This document shows positions 33,132 to 42,156 of a stretch of DNA of 64,000 nt, in pieces. A model generated the notes under the pieces. The model was not told the origin of the DNA. It did no database searches and saw nothing but the letters and a program-made list of their open reading frames with translations. The position numbers and the translations under genes were made by a program. The stretch's first letter is position 1. Each line of letters begins with the position of its first letter. Source of the stretch: Candidatus Promineifilum breve (GTDB lineage: Bacteria; Chloroflexota; Anaerolineae; Promineifilales; Promineifilaceae); assembly GCF_900066015.1 (NCBI RefSeq), contig NZ_LN890655.1, positions 992,001 through 1,056,000 on the forward strand. The letters run 5' to 3'.

Positions 33132-34115
33132 TCAGTAGAGCAGGTCGATAAACGTCGCCGCGTCCATCCGGCCGAAGTAGGCGTCGAGATCGACGTCGGC
33201 CAGGGCGGCCGTCAGGCGCGGCCGATCGTAGGGCACGCCGACCAGATGCGCCTCCAGCCCGGCCACGTCCTGCCGGCCGCTGAAGTCGCCGAACAGGCGG
33301 ATGGCCCGGATGCGCCCCTCATCCACGTCGATACGCGCGTCGATCTTGCCCGCCGGGAAGCGGGCGTTCTTCTGCACGTTGAATTGCGGCGAGCGGCCAT
33401 AATTCCACTGCCACAGATCGTAGCGAGCGGCGGCGATGGCCTCGATACGGCCCCAGTCGTCGGCGGTCAGTTCCAACGCCGGAGGGGTCGAGCGGCCGAA
33501 GATACCGCCGATGAGCGCCGCCTTCAGGTCGCCGATAGTCATGTCGCGTGGCAGCAGTTCGCGAATATTGGCGACGACGCTGCGCACCGAATGGACGGCC
33601 TTCGATTCGATTTGCGCCCGGCGCGGGTTGATGGCCCGCAACATCTCGCCCAGGTCGGTATCGAACAGCAGCGTGCCGTGGCTGAACATGCGCGCGGCCG
33701 TGGCGTATTGGGCGTTGCCGGAAATCTTGCGCCCCTCGGCGAAGATGTCGCTGCGCCCGCGCAATTCGGCGGCCACGCCCAGCGACCGCAGCACGGCCAC
33801 CACCGGCTCGGTGAACTTGGCAAAGTTATGTATATCTTCCTTGCCGTTGGTGACGAAGCTGAAGTTCAGATTGCCCAGGTCATGGTAGACTGCGCCGCCG
33901 CCGGACAGCCGGCGCACCACGTGGATGTTGTGGGAATTCACGTAGTCGGGGTCGATCTCCTCGATGGTGTTCTGATTGCGGCCGATGATGACCGACGGCT
34001 CGTTGACGTAGAACAGCAGCAGCGGCTCCGGCCGGTCCACGTGACGCAGCAGGTACTCCTCGAAGGCCAGATTGCGGCGCGGGTCGGTGATCCCGTTGTT
34101 ATCGACGAACAGCAT
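33132..34115 (-). CDS. lplA: Lipoate--protein ligase
   Basis: Attaches lipoate (via lipoyl-AMP) to E2 and GcvH domains. The 327-residue product has NLAFEEYLL at the start, VIIGRNQNTIEEI, RRLSGGGAVYHDLGNLNFSF (lipoyl-AMP loop) and GRKISGNAQ with the catalytic Lys. There is a C-terminal accessory domain. ATG at 34115 is preferred to 34166, which would overlap the upstream hydrolase gene. It is co-directional with comEA and the membrane hydrolase. Confidence 0.88.
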   Translation of the reverse strand: MLFVDNNGITDPRRNLAFEEYLLRHVDRPEPLLLFYVNEPSVIIGRNQNTIEEIDPDYVNSHNIHVVRRLSGGGAVYHDLGNLNFSFVTNGKEDIHNFAKFTEPVVAVLRSLGVAAELRGRSDIFAEGRKISGNAQYATAARMFSHGTLLFDTDLGEMLRAINPRRAQIESKAVHSVRSVVANIRELLPRDMTIGDLKAALIGGIFGRSTPPALELTADDWGRIEAIAAARYDLWQWNYGRSPQFNVQKNARFPAGKIDARIDVDEGRIRAIRLFGDFSGRQDVAGLEAHLVGVPYDRPRLTAALADVDLDAYFGRMDAATFIDLLY

Positions 34116-34128
34116 ATTCTCTATCCTA

Positions 34129-35604
34129 TCATGCCAGCGGAAAGACTGCGACCAGTAACCAACCAAAAAACAGGGCGTTGCCCAGAGCCACGGCCCACGG
34201 CCGATCGACGGCCGCCCCCACTGCGCCCATGATGCCCAGGATAATGGGGAAGATGGGCAGCAACAGGGAGATGAACCCCAGTTGCGGCGCGATCAGGATG
34301 GTCAATACCAATCCGGCCACGATGACCGCGCTCTGATAGAGCCACCAGCCGGCGCGCGCCGCCGGGCCGAGGCGGTGTTGGGCCAGCGCCGCGGCCAGCA
34401 GCCAGGGCAAGACCGCCGCCGCCATCAACGGCCAACGCGCCAGCCGCGCCGCCGTGAGCGCCCACGGCAACCAGGTGAAGTGGGCCATCGCCCCAAAGGC
34501 GACTGACAACAGCGCGAACAGGAGCAGCCCCCACCCCAAATCGCCCAGCGCCGGCCGCCGCGGCCGAAATCCCAGCGGCAGCCATACCACCCCCAACACC
34601 AAAAACCACAGCCCCAACGCCCCGCCGACGAGCAAGCCCCCCAGGGCACTCACGTCGAACAGGCGACCGGCCAGGAACAGCACCAACGCGGCGATCACGA
34701 CGCCCAGCGGCAAGCCCAACCACCGCCACCGCCCGCGCCCGGCCACGTCTACTGGCACCCCGGCCGATAGAAGCGGCCCCACGGCCACGGCCAACAATAA
34801 CCAGCCGCCCAGATGGGCACCGAACCAGAGCAGCCGCCGATCCGGGGCGACGGTGGAATGGGGTCGCTCGAAGGTGCGATCGAGCCAATCCAGCGCCGCC
34901 TGGTGGGCGATGCGGCTGAAAAGGATGGTGATGTGCTCCACGCGGGGCACTTCGACCAGCGCCCGGCCCCGGCCCGCGCCAAGGTCGTCGTTCGGCCCGC
35001 CGGCCGCGGCCAGCAGGTCTTGCGCGTTGCCCAGGAATTGCGGCTCCAGCGAACCGGCCATGAGCAGCAGGTTGCGCGGCCGGTCGGCGGTGACGGCCGC
35101 GCTGGTGGGCGAAACGGCCACGGTCGCCCGGTATTGCTCCGGGGCGTCGATGGCCGCGGTCAGCACCGCGCCGCTGCCCATCGAATGACCCAGCAGGGCC
35201 AGCCGCGCCGGATCGATCTCCGGCTGGGCGAGCAGCGCCGCGCGGGCCACGTCCAGATTGCGTTGCAGGGTCGTTGGCCGTTGACCCAGGTGGCCGCCGG
35301 CCGAGCCGTGGCCGTCGAAATCGAACAATATTACCCCATAGCCGGCGCGGGCCAGCGCGTTGCCGAAGCCGTACATCAGTTGTTTCGATCCGGCAAAGCC
35401 GTGGGCGATGATGACGCCGGGCAGTTGTTGCCCGCCCGCGGGCGCCAGATAGCGCAGCGACGTGCCGCCCTCGCCAACGACGTTGCGCGTGATCAGGCCG
35501 CGACCGGCGGCCAGCGTTTGCTGCCAGGCCAGCAGAATTAGCAGGATGGCGACAACGATCAGGATCAGCCGCCGGGGGCCGACGCCCGACAAACGGTTAC
35601 GCAC
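34129..35604 (-). CDS. Membrane-anchored alpha/beta hydrolase
   Basis: 491 residues from a GTG start with AAGGAG upstream. Helix 1 (about 12-31) anchors an alpha/beta-hydrolase domain. That domain has VIIAHGFAGSKQ and a nucleophile elbow ALLGHSMGSGAV (Ser in GHSMG). It also has VEVPRVEHITILF with the likely catalytic His. About seven more membrane helices fill residues 265-491. The enzyme domain with a polytopic C-terminal region is a recurrent type, but its substrate is unknown. Confidence 0.75.
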   Translation of the reverse strand: MRNRLSGVGPRRLILIVVAILLILLAWQQTLAAGRGLITRNVVGEGGTSLRYLAPAGGQQLPGVIIAHGFAGSKQLMYGFGNALARAGYGVILFDFDGHGSAGGHLGQRPTTLQRNLDVARAALLAQPEIDPARLALLGHSMGSGAVLTAAIDAPEQYRATVAVSPTSAAVTADRPRNLLLMAGSLEPQFLGNAQDLLAAAGGPNDDLGAGRGRALVEVPRVEHITILFSRIAHQAALDWLDRTFERPHSTVAPDRRLLWFGAHLGGWLLLAVAVGPLLSAGVPVDVAGRGRWRWLGLPLGVVIAALVLFLAGRLFDVSALGGLLVGGALGLWFLVLGVVWLPLGFRPRRPALGDLGWGLLLFALLSVAFGAMAHFTWLPWALTAARLARWPLMAAAVLPWLLAAALAQHRLGPAARAGWWLYQSAVIVAGLVLTILIAPQLGFISLLLPIFPIILGIMGAVGAAVDRPWAVALGNALFFGWLLVAVFPLA

Positions 35605-35951
35605 GAATTGGCTCCTTGTAAGCGTGGCAATGTCTGTCGATCATAGCTCGCCGCGCCGAAATATCAACGTATTGGCAATGTTGTAGGGCGGGTTGGCAAC
35701 CCGCCATTTCAAGCCTCGCGATATACTTGAAGATAAACAATTAAATGAACACTTCCACACGATGGATGAATCCATCGGCTGGTACACAAAACCGCGTTAA
35801 AACGCGTTGCCGGAGCCTCTTTAACCGGCTTCAGCCGGGTTTTGTGTAGCAGCAGCGGGTTTGAACCCGCGCCGAGAACAAGGGGTATTCCCGGTTGTCT
35901 CGCCCCTACAGTCGCCGGCAACATTTGTTGACACACGCTTATGATATTCAC
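35605..35951. repeat. Gene-free spacer with a cluster of palindromic modules
   Basis: No credible gene is present in these 347 bases. It contains a perfect 9-bp palindrome at 35687-35705 (GGCGGGTTG/CAACCCGCC). Next come an AACGCG/CGCGTT pair (about 35791-35804), a GGCT/AGCC pair with GGGTT (about 35822-35841), and GCGGGTT/AACCCGC at 35855-35870. It ends with a GGGG..CCCC segment. They look like mobile or structural intergenic repeats. Confidence 0.6.
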
Positions 35952-37124
35952 TCAGGGCGTGGATGTTTGATATGGCTCGGTGATTATTTCTATTGTACTT
36001 AGCGTCCCCGCCACAACCTCCACCGGCTGCCTATGCTCCACGCCTTGAACCTGGGTATAGACCTCATACGTTCCGGCCGCCACCGGCCCGAAGACGAAGT
36101 TTTCGCCCAGCGCCGGGTCGGGGCGAATGGAATGATCGGGGTCATCCAGATAGGTCCACGTGGTGCGGTAGGGGGGCGCGCCGCTGGGGTCGATCAGTGT
36201 GACCGTCACGCCCTGCCACGCCCGGCCTTCGGGATCGACCAGCCGCCCGGCGATGACCCCCTGGCCCTCGGGCGGGGCCAGCCACAACACCGGGTTGCGG
36301 GTCGCGCCGAACGCATTGGCCCCCACGCGCACTTCCAGATGGACGTGGGGCACGACGGCCGCCCCGGCTGTGCCCTGGCGCGCCACCGGCTGCCCGGCGG
36401 CCACATGCTGCCCCTCGCTCACCGCCACGTCGGCCACGTGGCCGAACAGGGCGTAAACCGGCTGTCCATCGTGAAGTTGCTCGGCGCGAATGACGACGAG
36501 TTGGCCGTACCAGTCGCAGCGCCAGCCGAAGTGTTCGTCCAGGTCGTCGCGGGCCAGGATGACCTCGCCGGCGAACGGGGCAACGGCCGCCGTGCCCGCC
36601 TCGTCGGCCATGTCCAGACCGTTGTGCAGCAGATAGCGCCCGCTGCCATCGGAGCCATAGGGGTAGCCTTCGTTGCGCTCGCTGCCCGGCAAGGGGTCGA
36701 TGAGGGCCAGCGGCGGCGGCGCGGCGGCCGGGTCGGGCGTGGGCCAGGGCGCGGCCGACAGGCTGTAGGCGGCATAATCGGGCTTGACCGGCGGCGTGGC
36801 CGCGCAGGGCAGTCCGATGGCAGGATCAACGGTGGGTGTGGTTAAGGCTGTCGGTGGTGGACTGTCGGGCGTCGGTGGCGGGCTATCGGCCGTCGGCGGG
36901 GGACTGTCGGCCGTCGGTGGTAGGCTCTCGGTCGTCGGTGGTGGACTGTCGGGTGTGGGTGTCCGGCTTTCGGCCGTCGGCGATGGGCTAACGGCCGTGG
37001 GAGGTGGGTCGGCGGCCGGCGGTGTTCGCCCCCCGCAACTCACTACCAACAAAAGTAGCGCCAGACACGGCCAATATCCGTTTAATCCGTGTCCTTCCGT
37101 GTTTAATTTACATCTCTTCCCCAT
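35952..37124 (-). CDS. Lipoprotein M23-family (LytM-like) peptidase
   Basis: 390 residues from ATG 37124; a longer frame from 37208 is less likely. The signal has a lipobox LLLLVVSC followed by GG. A 60-residue Pro/Thr/Ser repeat (PPPT..DS units) forms a spacer. The M23 zinc motif is present: HNGLDM (H-x3-D), a GHVADV stretch and HVHLEV (HxH). A C-terminal domain with GVTVTLIDPSGAPPY and YEVYTQVQG looks Ig-like. It probably hydrolyses peptidoglycan cross-bridges at the cell surface. The first ten residues are encoded by an intergenic-repeat-like sequence. Confidence 0.78.
   Translation of the reverse strand: MGKRCKLNTEGHGLNGYWPCLALLLLVVSCGGRTPPAADPPPTAVSPSPTAESRTPTPDSPPPTTESLPPTADSPPPTADSPPPTPDSPPPTALTTPTVDPAIGLPCAATPPVKPDYAAYSLSAAPWPTPDPAAAPPPLALIDPLPGSERNEGYPYGSDGSGRYLLHNGLDMADEAGTAAVAPFAGEVILARDDLDEHFGWRCDWYGQLVVIRAEQLHDGQPVYALFGHVADVAVSEGQHVAAGQPVARQGTAGAAVVPHVHLEVRVGANAFGATRNPVLWLAPPEGQGVIAGRLVDPEGRAWQGVTVTLIDPSGAPPYRTTWTYLDDPDHSIRPDPALGENFVFGPVAAGTYEVYTQVQGVEHRQPVEVVAGTLSTIEIITEPYQTSTP
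37076..37112. repeat. ATCCGTGT-type repeat overlapping the lipoprotein signal peptide
   Basis: The plus-strand words AATCCGTGTCC and TTCCGTGTTTAA match the dispersed repeat seen at 22880-22975. On the minus strand they encode K-L-N-T-E-G-H-G-L-N-G-Y of the lipoprotein n-region. Confidence 0.55.
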
Positions 37125-37247
37125 CGACGGGCGATTTTCCTCTGCCGGGCGGCTGGTGTCAATTGGGCGCGGGCGATTCTCAGCCGGGCGCGTTGCGCCG
37201 CGGCCCAACTTCCTCTATCATGCAGCCCGAAATAACCGGAACATCCC

Positions 37248-38075
37248 ATGACCGAACGCCTGACGCTGGCCCAACACCACCTCTACACCTACCAGGTTTG
37301 CCCGCGACGCTTCTATCTGCGCTTCCTGACCCGCCTGCCCTGGCCCGAAGCGCCGCTGGGCACGGAGCAGGAAGCGGCCTACGAGCGCGGCCGGCGCTTC
37401 CACCGCCGCGTCGAGCGCCACTTCCTGGGGCTGCCCGTCAGCGACGAGACGGAGCCGGATGACGTGTTGCGCGTCTGGTGGGCCGCCTTTCGGAGCCAGG
37501 CCCCGGCCTTGCCCGCCGGCCGCCGCTTCGTCGAGGCCGCCCTGACCATCCCCATCGGGCCGGACGGCCATCGCCTCACCGGCCGCTTTGACCTGCTGGT
37601 GGTCGGCAGCAGCCCGGAAGGCCCCGACGGGCAACCGGCGGCGGCCCTGTTCGACTGGAAGACGGGCGAGCCGCGGCCCAATGAGCGGCTGCATCGCGCC
37701 TGGCAGACGCGGGTCTACCTGATCGCCCTGGCCGAGGGCGGCGCGGCCCTGGCCCCCGACGCGCCGGCCGCCTTCGCCCCCGACCGCCTATCGCTGACCT
37801 ACTGGTACGTCTCCGAGCCGGACGCGCCGCGGGTCATCCGCTATGACGCGGCCACCCACCGCCGCAACCTGGCCGAAGTGGAGGGCATCGTGGCCGAGAT
37901 CGACCGCCAGTTGTCCGGCGGCGACTGGCCCAAGACCGACGACTGGGCGCAGTGCCGCCATTGCGCCTATCGCGTCTATTGCGCCCGGCAGGCGGCCGGC
38001 GCGGCCCAGCCCGATGAAACCGAGGACGAGGACGCGGATCTGTTCGACGCCGAACTGGAACCGCAGTGGGGCTGA
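37248..38075 (+). CDS. PD-(D/E)XK nuclease with Cas4/AddB-like iron-sulfur cysteines
   Basis: 275 residues. The nuclease core has RFDLLVV (Asp about 113) and ALFDWKTGE (D-x-K about 136-138). QTRVYLIALAEGG resembles the QhxxY motif. Cys18, Cys236, Cys239 and Cys245 have the one-plus-three spacing of the 4Fe-4S site in Cas4 and AddB. There are no cas genes, so this is a stand-alone RecB-like nuclease. The last 25 residues are acidic. The methyltransferase gene follows ten bases later. Confidence 0.82.
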   Translation: MTERLTLAQHHLYTYQVCPRRFYLRFLTRLPWPEAPLGTEQEAAYERGRRFHRRVERHFLGLPVSDETEPDDVLRVWWAAFRSQAPALPAGRRFVEAALTIPIGPDGHRLTGRFDLLVVGSSPEGPDGQPAAALFDWKTGEPRPNERLHRAWQTRVYLIALAEGGAALAPDAPAAFAPDRLSLTYWYVSEPDAPRVIRYDAATHRRNLAEVEGIVAEIDRQLSGGDWPKTDDWAQCRHCAYRVYCARQAAGAAQPDETEDEDADLFDAELEPQWG

Positions 38076-38085
38076 CGGCCGAGCC

Positions 38086-39273
38086 ATGCGCCCCGAAGAC
38101 CTCGATTTCCTGCTCAGTCCCGCCGGCCGCGCCGCGCTCGATGAACTGCACGCCGAGCAATTGACCCCGACAGCCCATCTGGCGACGGCCGAGCAACTGC
38201 GCGCTCGCTGGGGCGCGGACAGGGCCGGGGCGCTGCTGGAGCTGGCCCAATTGCGGCAGCGCGCCCGCGCCAAGTTTGCCCGCGCGGCCGAGATGTTCTT
38301 CACCCGCGACGGTCTGGAGCAGGCCACGGCCGAGCCGGTGGCCGAGCACCGCGCCGGCCGCTTCGCCGCGGCGGGGCTGGCCGTGGTGGCCGATCTGGGC
38401 TGCGGTATCGGCGGCGACGCACTGGCCCTGGCGCGTAGCGGCGCGGCCGTCATCGCCATCGACCGGGAATGGGCGCACGTGACGCTGGCGCGGGCCAATG
38501 CCGCCGCCCACGACCTGGCCGACAGACTGTTACCCGTGGCCGCCGATCTATTAGAACTGTCCCCGTTGCCGGCCGATGGCTTCTTCTTCGACCCGGCGCG
38601 ACGCACGCCAACCGGCCCGCGCCTGGCCCCCGGCCGCCGCTTGTGGTCGGTGGACGACTACCGGCCGCCGCTGAGCCTGATCGACGCCTGGCGGCCCCAT
38701 GTACCCGCCGGCGCGGTCAAGGTCGGGCCGGGCATCGATTACGCCGAACTGCCGGCGGCGGCCGAGGCGGAGTTCGTTTCCCTGCGCGGCGAGGTGAAGG
38801 AGGCCGTGTTGTGGTTCGGCCCGCTGCGCAGCGAGGCCGCGCGCCGGGCCACCCTGCTGCCGGGCGGGGCCACACTCACCAATCTCGACGCCGAAACGGT
38901 AGAGGTCGGCCCGCCGCGGGCCTATCTGTATGAGCCGGATGGGGCCGTCATCCGCGCCCATCTGGTGGGCCAGGTGGCCGCGCAATTGGGGGCGATGCTG
39001 ATCGACCCGCAGATCGCCTATCTGACGGCCGACACGGCCCAGGACACGCCGTTCGCCCACGGTTATCGGCTGGAGGATGCGTTCCCCTTTCAGCTCAAAC
39101 GGCTGCGCGGCTATTTGCGCGAGCGCGGCGTGGGGCAGGTGACGATCAAAAAAAGAGGCTCGCCGCTGGACCCCGACGTCCTGCGGCAAGCCCTTCGCTT
39201 GCGGGGCGACGCGCATCGCACCCTGTTTCTGACCCAGGTGATGGGCCGGGCCACGGTGCTGGTCAGCGACTAA
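38086..39273 (+). CDS. Class I SAM-dependent methyltransferase with THUMP-like C-terminal domain
   Basis: 395 residues from ATG 38086; the longer open frame overlaps the nuclease gene. Motif I is VVADLGCGIGGDALALA near residue 105, with AIDREWAHV as the acidic loop. FFFDPARRT (DPxR) is near motif IV. The C-terminal THUMP-like segment includes GQVTIKKRGSPLDPDVLRQALRL. This arrangement is found in a family of predicted RNA methyltransferases of unknown substrate. Confidence 0.82.
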   Translation: MRPEDLDFLLSPAGRAALDELHAEQLTPTAHLATAEQLRARWGADRAGALLELAQLRQRARAKFARAAEMFFTRDGLEQATAEPVAEHRAGRFAAAGLAVVADLGCGIGGDALALARSGAAVIAIDREWAHVTLARANAAAHDLADRLLPVAADLLELSPLPADGFFFDPARRTPTGPRLAPGRRLWSVDDYRPPLSLIDAWRPHVPAGAVKVGPGIDYAELPAAAEAEFVSLRGEVKEAVLWFGPLRSEAARRATLLPGGATLTNLDAETVEVGPPRAYLYEPDGAVIRAHLVGQVAAQLGAMLIDPQIAYLTADTAQDTPFAHGYRLEDAFPFQLKRLRGYLRERGVGQVTIKKRGSPLDPDVLRQALRLRGDAHRTLFLTQVMGRATVLVSD

Positions 39274-39276
39274 GCC

Positions 39277-40371
39277 CTAGGGCCAGCCCACCTCCAGCGC
39301 GTGGCACATGCCGCGGCCCATCCAGCCGTACTCGGTATCGGGCGCGGGGTTCAACATCCTCAGCCGCTGCGGCTGGACGCCGGGGCCGTTGTAGTATAGG
39401 ACTTCCACGTAGACGGCCTGGAAGGTGATGTCGATGTCGTAGAACCAGCCGCTATCCTTCCAGCCGTTATCCGCCTCCCAGCCGACGAGGAACCGGCCGC
39501 CAACTTCCTGGACGATGTAGAGGCCGCGCCGGGCCTCCTGGCCGCTGACGTCGAAGTTAATGCGCAGGCACGACGGCAAGCGCGGCTCTCTGGTCGGCGT
39601 GGGGCTGGGCGTCGCGGTGGGTGTGGCTTGCTCGGGCGCGGCCGTCGGCGTCACCGGCGTGGGGGTGACCGTGGCGGTGGCCGTAGCCGTGGGAGTAATG
39701 GTCGGCGTCGCCGTCATCGTTACCACAACCGTACCCGTTATGGTGGCCGTCGGCGTCAGGGTCATCGTGGGCGTCATCGTCGGCGTGGGCGTAAACGTCG
39801 GCTCCAGGGTGGCTGTGGGCGTCAGGGTATTCGTCGGCGTGGCAGTGATCTTTTTCGCGCAAACACTGATGAACATGCCGATGCTGTCCTGCACCTCATA
39901 GGTGAGCAGACCATTCTTGGGAACGATAAACCGCCCGCGCGTCGTCAATCCCTGACCCATCGTATAGATGATATTACCGTCCAGCTTGAAATAGTTGATG
40001 CGGTCGTCCTCGTCATCGTCGATGGTGGCGAAGTCGATGACACAATCCTTATCGACCCAGCCGACATGGCGCGTGACCTGATGATCAGCGTCGGGGGCAT
40101 AGGTATCGCCCAACACCGACCACACGCGCTCGCCCTCGCGGGCGGCATACTCCGGGCCGGGCATGAACATGAAGCTAAAAGGGTGGCGGGTTTTGACGAT
40201 GAAATTATACCCCTCGCCGACGTTGAACGTCCCCCCTTCGCCCAGATAGGTCAGTGACGGCACGTGCCCGTTGGCCTCTACGCTCCAGACCTGAACCAGC
40301 AACAGAACGGCCAGACCCGCCGCCAGACCAACACTGAAAACTGTCAATACCCGTACAGCATACTGCTTCAT
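39277..40371 (-). CDS. Secreted Thr/Pro-linker protein of unknown function
   Basis: 364 residues from ATG 40371 ([26 protein letters not shown] signal/anchor). An N-terminal domain has [37 protein letters not shown] 90-residue Thr/Pro repeat (TPTATxT units) links to a C-terminal domain starting [21 protein letters not shown] with [17 protein letters not shown]. No family is recognised. It is probably surface exposed. The start codon lies in a wide divergent spacer. Confidence 0.6.
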   Translation of the reverse strand: MKQYAVRVLTVFSVGLAAGLAVLLLVQVWSVEANGHVPSLTYLGEGGTFNVGEGYNFIVKTRHPFSFMFMPGPEYAAREGERVWSVLGDTYAPDADHQVTRHVGWVDKDCVIDFATIDDDEDDRINYFKLDGNIIYTMGQGLTTRGRFIVPKNGLLTYEVQDSIGMFISVCAKKITATPTNTLTPTATLEPTFTPTPTMTPTMTLTPTATITGTVVVTMTATPTITPTATATATVTPTPVTPTAAPEQATPTATPSPTPTREPRLPSCLRINFDVSGQEARRGLYIVQEVGGRFLVGWEADNGWKDSGWFYDIDITFQAVYVEVLYYNGPGVQPQRLRMLNPAPDTEYGWMGRGMCHALEVGWP

Positions 40372-40464
40372 TACACTACCTCTAATTTTCGGCTCATTCC
40401 CACTACACATATTCAGTGTAGGAGGGTAGAGGTAGGCCATATGGGTAAAAATATACAGGTTATG

Positions 40465-40480
40465 TGTAAACTAGTTTACA
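40465..40480. promoter_or_regulatory. 16-bp perfect palindrome TGTAAACTAGTTTACA
   Basis: A perfect inverted repeat with no loop in AT-rich DNA, 94 bases upstream of the minus-strand start at 40371. It is the size and symmetry of a dimeric repressor operator. The cognate protein is unknown. Confidence 0.5.
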
Positions 40481-40636
40481 TAGCCGTTAAGAGGCAATGA
40501 ATTCGGATTTTGACTGTAATACTTGTAACGCTTTTTGTAATGTTTGCGTTCCAGTGGACAGTGGTTAGTGGGTAGTGGGCAGTGGGGCGTAGCTCTTTGG
40601 GTTGTGATAAGGATGTCGAGGGATGCACGAGGTAAA

Positions 40637-40678
40637 CTTGGACAATTTATTGACAATATAAGGATGTGGTGCTATCCT
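40637..40678 (+). promoter_or_regulatory. Promoter and candidate CarH operator of the carH-like gene
   Basis: TTGACA (40650-40655), 17 bases, TATCCT (40673-40678). Two GACAAT words sit at 40641-40646 and 40652-40657, exactly 11 bases apart, the second overlapping the -35. Both 11-base units (40637-40647, 40648-40658) fit the direct-repeat pattern nnTnnACAann that I recall for Thermus CarH, suggesting autoregulation. Confidence 0.6.
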
Positions 40679-40773
40679 TGTTCCCAACCGCCACTCTTCG
40701 CGGTGTGGATCGGCAAAGATACTCCTCTCTTATTTTCACGGCGCGGGCGCGAATCGGCCGAGTAAAAGAACCT

Positions 40774-42129
40774 ATGGCGAACGAGGATATTCCTACCTAT
40801 AACCTGAAGGCCGTTGTCCGCGAGACGGGCTTGAAGCCCGATACGTTGCGCGCCTGGGAGCGGCGCTATGGGATGCCCGATCCCGATCGCACCGGCGGCG
40901 GCCATCGCCTCTATTCCCAACGGGATATCAACACGCTCAAATGGCTATTGGCGCGCCAACACGAGGGCATGAGCATCAGTCGCGCCGTCGGCCTGTGGCG
41001 CAACCTGCAAGAGGAAGGGCGCGACCCCTTCCAGCTATATCCCCCCATCAGCCAGCACACGGCGGCCGCCGCGCCATCGCCCATCGAACTGGGCAACACG
41101 GTCGTCGATCTGCGCCGCGCCTGGGTCGAGGCCGCCCTGCGCTTCGATGAGCGCCAGGCCGAACTGATCCTCAATCAGGCGTTTTCGTATTACTCGCCCG
41201 AAGTGGTGTGCTTTGAACTGCTCCAGAAAGCCCTGGCGGAGATGGGCGCCGGCTGGTATGAGGGGGCGATCTCGGTGCAACAGGAGCATTTCGCCTCGGC
41301 TCTCGCCTTGCGTCGTCTCGATTCCCTGCTGGCCGCCACCCCCGCCCCCACCCAACCCGGCCGCATCATCGTCGGTTGCCCGCCGGGCGAATTCCACACC
41401 TTCAGTCCACTGTTGGTGACTTTCCTTTTGCGCCGCCGCGGCTGGGATGTGGTCTATCTGGGGGCCGACGTGCCCATCAACCGCCTCCAGGCCACCATCG
41501 AAGCGACCCACACCGATCTGGTCGTCTTCTCGGCCCAATTGCTGGACACGGCCGCTTCCCTCCTGGACGCCGCCCAATCGCTGGAGGACGCCGGTGTGTC
41601 CCTGGCCTTCGGCGGCCACATCTTCACCGCCACGCCCGGCCTGGCCGAACGCATCCCCGGCCATTATCTGGGCGACGTGTTGCAACAGGTGCCCTACGTC
41701 ATCGAACGGTTGGCGCTCAACCAGCAGCCTGCCCCACCCACAATACCGGTCACCGACAACTATCGCCGCGCCTGGGCCTATTTCCGCGAGCGGGCCAGCC
41801 TGATCGAAACCCAATTGTGGCAGCAAAATATGCGCTGGAACGGCGCCACCAGTGATTTTTCGGATATTTCCCACTATCTGACACGCAATATTTTGTCCGC
41901 GTTGCGCCTCGGCGATCTGGATTACGTGGGGCCAAACCTGGAGTGGGCGGCCGGCATCGTCAGTAACCACCACCTGCCGCCCCAGGCGCTGCCGGAGTTT
42001 ATGACGGCCTATACGCAGGCCGCCGCCCACCATCTGAGCGAGCCGGAAGGGCATCTCGTCGTCGATTGGCTGGGGAAAGTCACCGCCGCGCTGCAAGTCT
42101 CCCCGGCGCTGACCACCCCCAATCGATAA
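40774..42129 (+). CDS. CarH/LitR-type B12-dependent light-responsive MerR regulator
   Basis: 451 residues from ATG 40774. A MerR winged-helix domain (1-75: YNLKAVVRETGLKPDTLRAWERRYGMP) is followed by a helical bundle and a cobalamin-binding Rossmann domain (about 190-320). W161-x9-E171-H172 is the exact Wx9EH signature of CarH photoreceptors. E206-F-H208 corresponds to the axial-His ExH site. AdoB12 keeps such proteins tetrameric and DNA-bound in the dark; light breaks the Co-C bond. A further 130-residue C-terminal region is extra. The next two genes lie downstream on the same strand. Confidence 0.85.
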   Translation: MANEDIPTYNLKAVVRETGLKPDTLRAWERRYGMPDPDRTGGGHRLYSQRDINTLKWLLARQHEGMSISRAVGLWRNLQEEGRDPFQLYPPISQHTAAAAPSPIELGNTVVDLRRAWVEAALRFDERQAELILNQAFSYYSPEVVCFELLQKALAEMGAGWYEGAISVQQEHFASALALRRLDSLLAATPAPTQPGRIIVGCPPGEFHTFSPLLVTFLLRRRGWDVVYLGADVPINRLQATIEATHTDLVVFSAQLLDTAASLLDAAQSLEDAGVSLAFGGHIFTATPGLAERIPGHYLGDVLQQVPYVIERLALNQQPAPPTIPVTDNYRRAWAYFRERASLIETQLWQQNMRWNGATSDFSDISHYLTRNILSALRLGDLDYVGPNLEWAAGIVSNHHLPPQALPEFMTAYTQAAAHHLSEPEGHLVVDWLGKVTAALQVSPALTTPNR

Positions 42130-42156
42130 CTCCGGCAGATAAGGAGAACAGAAACC

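Larger units (their letters stand above)
40372..40773. other. Divergent intergenic region upstream of the CarH-like gene
   Basis: 402 bases. It holds a CTACAC/GTGTAG hairpin near 40403, a 16-bp perfect palindrome (40465-40480), a GGTTAGTGGGTAGTGGGCAG tandem series near 40562-40590, and the CarH promoter with repeats (40637-40678). No ORF. Confidence 0.6.

Noticed and set aside
35709-35951. 80-residue minus-strand open frame in a spacer
   Set aside because: It covers the palindromic repeat cluster, has no ribosome site, and its composition follows the repeats.
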